Shown here: positions 59,011-64,000 of the stretch, piece after piece | How positions within the stretch are numbered: the stretch's first letter is position 1 | Layout: each line of letters opens with the position of its first letter | Source of the DNA: Cyanobacteriota bacterium | GTDB taxonomy: Bacteria > Cyanobacteriota > Cyanobacteriia > CACIAM-69d | DNA length: 64,000 bases | Direction: 5' to 3' | Assembly (NCBI GenBank): GCA_022402445.1 | Contig: JAKRSF010000013.1 | Location: 1-64,000, forward strand | Translations under genes and position numbers: made by a program | Notes under the pieces: model-generated | The model's input: the letters and a program-made list of their open reading frames with translations, nothing else | Databases searched by the model: none | Told to the model about the DNA's origin: nothing

Positions 59011-59688
59011 ATGTTCACCGGCCTCGTGCAGGGCCTTGGCACCCTCCAATCCCTTGGCCCCTATCAATTGGAAATTCGCTGCGCCGATGGGGCGATCGCG
59101 GCGATCGTGCCGACTTTGGAAATTGGCGACAGTGTGGCGGTCGATGGGGTGTGCCTGACGGTGGAAACGATCCGCGATCGCGGGTTCATCGCCGCCGTGT
59201 CCCCCGAAACGTTGAGTAAAACCGTCCTCGGTCACCGCCTCGAACAGCAGCAGCCGGTGAATCTGGAAACGTCGTTGCGGGTGGGCAGCAAAATCGGCGG
59301 CCATTTCGTGACGGGCCATGTGGACGGCACCGGGGAGCTGGTGGGGGCGATCGCGTCGGCCACCTCCTGGGAGCTGGAGTTTTTGGCGTCGGCGGCGATC
59401 GCGCGCTACATCGTCCCCAAGGGCAGCGTGGCGGTCAATGGCATCAGCCTGACGGTGGCGACCTGTTCGGAAAGTGGCGATCGCTTCACGGTGGCGGTGA
59501 TTCCCCACACCTACGCGGAGACGAATCTCAGCGCGATCGCGCCGGGGGAGCCGGTCAATTTGGAGGGGGATATTTTGGGCAAATACGTCGAAAAATTAAT
59601 CCGCCACCCCGCCCACCCATCCCCGCGATCGCCCGAGTCCGAAGAACCGCTCACCCTCGAATTTCTCCAGGATCACGGCTATCTGTAG
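59011..59688 (+). CDS. ribE: Riboflavin synthase alpha subunit
   Basis: A 225-residue enzyme dismutating two lumazine molecules to riboflavin. The start MFTGLVQGLGTLQ is the canonical N-terminus, and two lumazine-binding repeats are visible (about 1-95 and 96-200), including GGHFVTGHVDGTGEL. The frame upstream to 58840 has no family homology. No ribosome site is clear. It is convergent with the S1-domain gene across a nested inverted repeat. Confidence 0.96.
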   Translation: MFTGLVQGLGTLQSLGPYQLEIRCADGAIAAIVPTLEIGDSVAVDGVCLTVETIRDRGFIAAVSPETLSKTVLGHRLEQQQPVNLETSLRVGSKIGGHFVTGHVDGTGELVGAIASATSWELEFLASAAIARYIVPKGSVAVNGISLTVATCSESGDRFTVAVIPHTYAETNLSAIAPGEPVNLEGDILGKYVEKLIRHPAHPSPRSPESEEPLTLEFLQDHGYL

Positions 59689-59731
59689 GGGGCGATCGCC
59701 CTCGTCCAATTCCCCCGAAACGCTGCCCCTG

Positions 59732-59813
59732 CGAACGCACCGATCCCGTCCAACCTCACCGATTCGTTCTGCGAGGGAACGCGATCGCGTTGATCTTGGG
59801 GCCGGTGCGTTCG
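59732..59813. terminator. Nested inverted repeat between ribE and the S1-domain gene
   Basis: An outer perfect 11-bp pair CGAACGCACCG (59732-59742) and CGGTGCGTTCG (59803-59813) encloses a CGTTC/GAACG hairpin near 59765-59781 and the 14-bp palindrome AACGCGATCGCGTT (59779-59792). It lies between convergent genes and may end both transcripts, though there is no clear T-tract. Confidence 0.5.
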
Positions 59814-59857
59814 GGCTAGGGACGCGATCGCGGGATTTGAAGCGTACCGAACGCTCC

Positions 59858-61006
59858 CTAGACGGTGGGTTCCTCTTGGCGGGCCGGTTTGGGCTGGAGG
59901 GCCACGATCTTAGGCGCATCCTTAGGCGCTTCCGGCTTGGGCGCAGCGGGCTTGGGCGCTTCTTCAGCCACCGATTCCGCCGGTTCTGCGGGGGCGATCG
60001 GGTCTTCAGCCACTGGTTCCACTTCAGGGGATTCTTCCGCCTCAGCCGCTTCTTCCGCCGGTTCCGCCGCCGCTTGCGGTTTAGTCGAGGGCTCCGCCGC
60101 CACCGGTTCCGGGTTCGCCAGCTCCAGCGTCAGGAAGCGACTTTCCGCCTCCGCCATCACCGTGTCCTTCGCCTCTAGGATTTCGCCGCGATAGGCTTCC
60201 AAAACCGCCGTAGACAGGGAAATGCGCCCCTGCCACTCGTCAATATCCGTGACGATCGCCTTCACCGTATCCCCCAGGGCAAACAGATCCTCGACGGACG
60301 CCACCCGCGCCTGACTCATTTGCTTAACGTGCAGCAGCCCCCGCAGGCCGTTGATGTCCACAAAGACGCCAAAGGGCCGAATGCCGCCCACGCGCCCGGT
60401 CACCAACTGGCCGGTCTTGAGCTGGGCCATCAGCCCCGCCTTGGCCGCCTCCCGGTGGGAAAAGACCAATTTCTTGCGATCGCGGTCAATCTCCAGCGGC
60501 ACCACATTGAGCACCTGACCGATCAGGCGATCGAGCTCCTCACGCTCCAGCAGATGCGATCGCGGAATGAACCCCCGCAGGCCGCGCACATTCACCGTCA
60601 CGCCGCCCTTATTGGTACCCGTCACCTTCACCGCCACGGACCCCTTAGATTCCACCAGGGCCGCCAGCTCCTCCCACACCTTCCGCAGGGCCAGCTCCCG
60701 CAGGGACACGGTGACCTGACCGTCCGCATTGGGGGCGCGCACCACCAAAAATTCCTGCTCTAGGCCCAGGGGCACTTGCTCACGCAGGGCATCCCCATCC
60801 TTCGCCAGGGTTTCCGCCATGGGCAGCAGGGCCGCAGATTTGCCCCCCACATCCACCAAAACGCCGTCGCTGCTGTACTCAAATGGCTTGCCCCGGACCG
60901 TTTGGCCCACCTCGAAGGCGGAAAAATCCTGCTGGTCGAGGGCGGCCATAAAATCTTCCATCGAAAACGATGGTTGGCCAGACGAAGGCTGCGTTTTTGC
61001 GCTCAT
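59858..61006 (-). CDS. S1 RNA-binding domain protein (ribosomal protein S1 homologue)
   Basis: A 382-residue protein with three S1 domains (about 32-105, 118-185 and 198-268). The third is typical of ribosomal S1 (GQLVTGRVGGIRPFGVFVDI). A C-terminal Glu/Ala/Pro-rich tail (about 295-382) is probably disordered. The three-domain form fits cyanobacterial and plastid S1, which helps mRNAs bind the 30S subunit, but cyanobacteria have more than one paralogue and I cannot say which this is. Confidence 0.9.
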   Translation of the reverse strand: MSAKTQPSSGQPSFSMEDFMAALDQQDFSAFEVGQTVRGKPFEYSSDGVLVDVGGKSAALLPMAETLAKDGDALREQVPLGLEQEFLVVRAPNADGQVTVSLRELALRKVWEELAALVESKGSVAVKVTGTNKGGVTVNVRGLRGFIPRSHLLEREELDRLIGQVLNVVPLEIDRDRKKLVFSHREAAKAGLMAQLKTGQLVTGRVGGIRPFGVFVDINGLRGLLHVKQMSQARVASVEDLFALGDTVKAIVTDIDEWQGRISLSTAVLEAYRGEILEAKDTVMAEAESRFLTLELANPEPVAAEPSTKPQAAAEPAEEAAEAEESPEVEPVAEDPIAPAEPAESVAEEAPKPAAPKPEAPKDAPKIVALQPKPARQEEPTV

Positions 61007-61185
61007 GGACTCGATCGGTTGAACGATTTAAAAAAGTAAAGATGGGATGGCCTTGGGGGCGATCGCGCCGGGGGACGGGGTGCGGCGGCGATCGCCCTTC
61101 AACTTCGGCTTTTCAACTATAGCCACTTTGTTGGGCCACTTTGGTGACCCCCTCGCTTGAACTGCCCTGGGGCGATCGCAACCCC

Positions 61186-61932
61186 CTAGGGATCAACGGC
61201 GAGGCGGGCAAAGAGGGTTTTGACCTGTTCCCAGGCGGCGGCGGCGGCGGCGGGGTGATAGCTGCCCCGGCGATCGCAGAAAAATCCATGGTCCGCCCCG
61301 TCATAGGTCAGGATGCGATGGGCGATCGCGTGCCGCTCCAGCGCCGATTCAATGGTGGCGATGTGGTCCGGGGGAATGCTGGCGTCTTCCGTGCCAAAAA
61401 AGCACCAGATTTCGCCGCCAATCTGACCGGTGCGATCCACCGTGGGGGCACCGCCGCCCGGACACCAGTTCACGATCCCCGCCCCATAGAACGACGCCGT
61501 GGCGGCCACCTCCGGCAGGGTGGCGGCGAGATAGGCCCCATGGCCCCCGAAGCAAAAGCCGATGCAGCCGACGCCCCCCGCCTTGGCCTGGGGATGGTCC
61601 TGGGCGATCGCGATCACCGCCTGAATATCGCCAAGCAGTTGCGCCGCCTGGGTTTGGTCTTTGTATTGGCGACCCACCTGGATATCTTCCGCCGTGTAGC
61701 CCGCCTCGAAGCCCGGAGCCAGCCGGTGGTACAGGGCCGGGGCGATCGCCACATAGCCCTCAGCGGCGATGCGCTCCGTCACCTCACGAATGTGGACATT
61801 CACCCCAAAAATTTCCTGCAACACCACCACCACCGGCCACGGCCCCGCCCCCGCTGGCACTGCTCGGTAGGCCGCGATCACCCCATCCGCCGTCGGCACG
61901 GTGATCCATTGGCCAGTCACAGGATCAGTCAT
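61186..61932 (-). CDS. Dienelactone hydrolase family protein
   Basis: A 248-residue alpha/beta hydrolase of the dienelactone hydrolase type. The Cys nucleophile is in GFCFGGHGAYL, the acid Asp in FFGTEDASIP and the His in DGADHGFFCD, the expected triad. The ATG at 61932 follows CTGGAG; a TTG ten codons earlier is less likely. The substrate is unknown; in cyanobacteria these proteins are annotated by family only. Confidence 0.92.
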   Translation of the reverse strand: MTDPVTGQWITVPTADGVIAAYRAVPAGAGPWPVVVVLQEIFGVNVHIREVTERIAAEGYVAIAPALYHRLAPGFEAGYTAEDIQVGRQYKDQTQAAQLLGDIQAVIAIAQDHPQAKAGGVGCIGFCFGGHGAYLAATLPEVAATASFYGAGIVNWCPGGGAPTVDRTGQIGGEIWCFFGTEDASIPPDHIATIESALERHAIAHRILTYDGADHGFFCDRRGSYHPAAAAAAWEQVKTLFARLAVDP

Positions 61933-61974
61933 CGCGGCTCCAGTTGAAGACCCCACGGGCAATTGCTCCCAAAC

Positions 61975-63504
61975 TCAACACCTATCCAGATCGAGTTTAG
62001 AACCTGCCTCCGGCCCCGGCGCGATCGCGGCCTTTTCCCCCCTTGGTTCGCCCTTGCGCCCCAGCAGCCAATAGGTTTCCATCTGGCCGCGCCCTTTCAC
62101 TTCCACCGGCCCGCGCGCCTCGAAGTCATAGCTGTCCTTGAGCCGCTCATAGACCGCCTTGGTCACCTGGATGCGATCGGGTGCCCCCAAGGACTCCATG
62201 CGGCTCGCCACATTGACCGTATCGCCCCACAGGTCATAGATGAATTTCTTGGTGCCAATGACCCCCGCCACCACCATGCCCGTGTTGATGCCGATGCGCA
62301 GTTGCAGACAGTCGGTGGCGTAGAACGGACTGCGGGGGCAAAATTTCGCCGCCGCCGTCAGCATATCCAGCGCCATTTCCGCGATCGCCTCCGCATGATC
62401 ATCCCGCTTGTCCGGCAGGCCCCCCACCACCATGTAGGCATCGCCAATGGTTTTAATTTTTTCGAGGCCGTGGCGATCGGCTAGCTCATCAAACGTGGAA
62501 AAAATCTGATTGAGCCAATGGACTAGCTCCTCCGGCGGCGTGCGGGACGAAAATTCCGTGAAGCCGACGATATCCGCAAAGAGCACCGTCACCCGGTCAA
62601 ACTGCTGGGCGATCGCGCCGGGATCCTGCTTGAGGCGCTCCGCAATGGGCATCGGCAAAATATTGAGTAGCAGGCGATCGGCCGTTGCCCGTTCCTTCGC
62701 CAAACTTTGGTTCGCCTGCTGAAGATCCGCCGTCCGGTGGCGCACCTGCCGCTCCAGTTCCCGGGAGGTTTGTTTGATGCGCGCGACGGTGGTGCCAATG
62801 CCCGCCATGGCCAGCACCCCCAACAGCCCAAAGGCAAAGGCCGTGCGGCGGGTGCCCTCCTGGGTTTTGGCTAGGAAGGAATCGAGGGGCTGGGTAATTT
62901 CCAGCACGCCGCGCACGTCCCCCACCTTCCAGTCGCGCTTGGGGCTGTCGGGGTGGGTATTGTGGCAACCGACGCAGCTTGGCTTGAGCACATCCGCCTG
63001 GGCATAGCGGAAGGCCCGCTGGCCGCGAAAGGTTTCGGTGCGGGTGTAGGGCTCTTTGGGATTGCGGCGCAACTGGGCGATCGCGGCCCGTTCAAAATCA
63101 TCCCGTGGCCCCCCCTCTTCGGCCCGCCAGGGGAAGGGGTAGTCACTGAACAGGCGCACGGAGAGGTTTTCGTTGCGCTCTTGAATTTCATTGCCCAATT
63201 CGATCAAAAAGGTGGCGGGCAGGGGCACCACCCCCGCCAAGTCCCCGTGTTCATGGGACACCCGCACATTGGGCAGCCCCTCGATCGCCTGGACGGCGGT
63301 GGAGTTATAGAGGGTGCGCGCTTCCGACAGCACCTGGGCATAGAGTCTGGCGCTGGCGAGGGCTTGGAAATCGATCAGTTCCTTCGACAGTTGCGACAGG
63401 TGGGCAACGGCGGCGATGCCCCCCAGAAACAGCAGCACCGCCAACACGCGCACGGTGCGGCGATAGAGAAATTGGATGAGCGCTTGGCCGAGCGATCGCA
63501 CCAT
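61975..63504 (-). CDS. Class III adenylate/guanylate cyclase with heme-c (DUF3365) sensor
   Basis: A 509-residue membrane cyclase. An N-terminal helix (about 18-38) and a second helix (about 220-240) bracket a periplasmic DUF3365/Tll0287-like domain containing CVGCH (Cys177, Cys180, His181), a covalent heme c site. A coiled coil leads to the class III catalytic domain (about 300-480). Metal Asp311 (LFADIVGFTEFS) and Asp355 are present, with Lys351 in EKIKTIGDAYM and Asp in YDLWGDTVN, the adenine-selecting pattern. It is probably an adenylate cyclase responding to redox state or a gas ligand; specificity is inferred. Confidence 0.93.
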   Translation of the reverse strand: MVRSLGQALIQFLYRRTVRVLAVLLFLGGIAAVAHLSQLSKELIDFQALASARLYAQVLSEARTLYNSTAVQAIEGLPNVRVSHEHGDLAGVVPLPATFLIELGNEIQERNENLSVRLFSDYPFPWRAEEGGPRDDFERAAIAQLRRNPKEPYTRTETFRGQRAFRYAQADVLKPSCVGCHNTHPDSPKRDWKVGDVRGVLEITQPLDSFLAKTQEGTRRTAFAFGLLGVLAMAGIGTTVARIKQTSRELERQVRHRTADLQQANQSLAKERATADRLLLNILPMPIAERLKQDPGAIAQQFDRVTVLFADIVGFTEFSSRTPPEELVHWLNQIFSTFDELADRHGLEKIKTIGDAYMVVGGLPDKRDDHAEAIAEMALDMLTAAAKFCPRSPFYATDCLQLRIGINTGMVVAGVIGTKKFIYDLWGDTVNVASRMESLGAPDRIQVTKAVYERLKDSYDFEARGPVEVKGRGQMETYWLLGRKGEPRGEKAAIAPGPEAGSKLDLDRC

Positions 63505-63847
63505 GGGGGCCTCATGAATATGCGGAACGGTCCTCCCCTAGGGGAAGCGGAAGATGCCACGGTGGAGAGCCGCCGATGTGAGGCCCTGACGGACGGCTAG
63601 GGGAAATGTAGATGCGGGATTTGCCCACCTGGGGGATCCGCCAGTGCGGAGTCGGAGGGATCAATATGGGCTCCACTGCTTCTAGTTGTAATCACTGAAG
63701 CGGTGCGATCGCCACTGACCCCCACCCAAGCACCCTAGGGCAACGTTGGATCCATGGAGCAACGGAGCGGTAATAGAAAATTAATAGATCAATGGCTTCC
63801 GGGCGATCGCGGCCCCCGTGATCCCCCGACCGACAGCCTTCCCTGGC
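63505..63847. other. Intergenic region before the EAL fragment
   Basis: About 340 bp with no recognised gene. It includes a palindrome CCCCTAGGGG near 63536 and an A/T-rich patch at 63770-63795. It should carry the cyclase promoter. No tRNA or repeat was found. Confidence 0.45.
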
Positions 63848-64000
63848 CTAGGCGATCGCCCCCCAGTCCACCGCCGGAAGCGCCTCAAAGGCCGGCCGCG
63901 CCAGATAGAACCCCTGGAACAGACAAATGCCAAAGCCCCGCAGCACCTCCAGTTCCGCCCGGGACTCCACCCCCTCCGCAATAATTTCGATATTCAGCTC
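63848..64000 (-). CDS. EAL-domain protein, C-terminal end only (cut by window edge)
   Basis: The last 50 codons of a protein running off the right edge. The sequence IEIIAEGVESRAELEVLRGF and FQGFYLARPAFEAL matches the C-terminal part of an EAL cyclic di-GMP phosphodiesterase domain. The rest, including the EVL/EAL active-site motif, lies beyond the window, so activity cannot be judged. It may be a stand-alone EAL protein or a GGDEF-EAL fusion. Confidence 0.85.
   Translation of the reverse strand, partial: ELNIEIIAEGVESRAELEVLRGFGICLFQGFYLARPAFEALPAVDWGAIA

Noticed and set aside
63505-63847. tRNA or small RNA gene in the gap before the EAL fragment
   Set aside because: No cloverleaf, CCA end or strong promoter-terminator pair could be found by eye.

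Overview
The window is chromosomal DNA from a GC-rich, HIP1-rich cyanobacterium. The evidence is psbB and psbT (photosystem II), chlD (magnesium chelatase), sqdB (sulfolipid), a FurA-type regulator with the cyanobacterial cysteine pattern, a cyanobacterial-type mrp operon, DUF1825, and a very high density of the octamer GCGATCGC. A glucosylglycerol synthesis and breakdown locus (ggpS, gghA) suggests salt acclimation. No tRNA, rRNA, CRISPR array, prophage or intact transposase was recognised. I cannot name the genus with confidence.

Layout. 0.1-3.9 kb, minus strand: psbB-psbT-nrdR-stomatin-like cluster. 4.1-9.6 kb: a small conserved protein, a large zinc-ribbon/PP2C phosphatase and a GH116 glycosidase. 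9.8-14 kb: peptidoglycan-binding protein, fur, and a MASE1-PAS-GGDEF cyclase. 14.2-20.6 kb, plus strand: acs, a double-hairpin terminator, then a tightly overlapping seven-gene mrp Na+/H+ antiporter operon that ends at a 12-bp hairpin facing leuA. 20.7-26 kb, minus strand: leuA, a LabA/NYN protein, an alpha/beta hydrolase and a phosphohexomutase. 26.3-31.6 kb: an RTX-repeat protein, a RluA-like protein and a hybrid histidine kinase. 31.9-36.5 kb: rlmN, a terminal-inverted-repeat element, chlD and an SGNH protein. 36.7-43.1 kb: a 46-residue membrane protein, a surface-type repeat protein, a divergent CoaBC-like flavoprotein, an acyltransferase, HhH and TM2 proteins, DUF1825, tsaB and a small membrane protein. 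43.1-46 kb: a DpnA-like DNA methyltransferase and a GAF histidine kinase. 46.4-53.5 kb: sqdB, then ggpS with a HAD phosphatase, divergent from gghA. 53.7-56.5 kb: a lipoprotein solute-binding protein paired with a membrane histidine kinase. 56.6-64 kb: alpha/beta hydrolase, YgfZ, ribE, an S1-domain protein, dienelactone hydrolase, a heme-c class III cyclase and the C-terminal end of an EAL protein cut by the window edge.

Themes. Signalling genes are dense: three histidine kinases, one diguanylate cyclase, one nucleotide cyclase, one PP2C and one EAL fragment. Salt and pH homeostasis is represented by mrp and the glucosylglycerol locus. The least ordinary items are the glucosylglycerol locus with an S6PP-type phosphatase, the heme-c cyclase, the lipoprotein-kinase pair, several enzymes whose expected catalytic residues are replaced (RluA-like, CoaBC-like, alpha/beta hydrolase), and a dispersed palindromic repeat family. 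Many genes have no clear Shine-Dalgarno sequence, so several starts were chosen by homology or by removing extensions with unusual composition.
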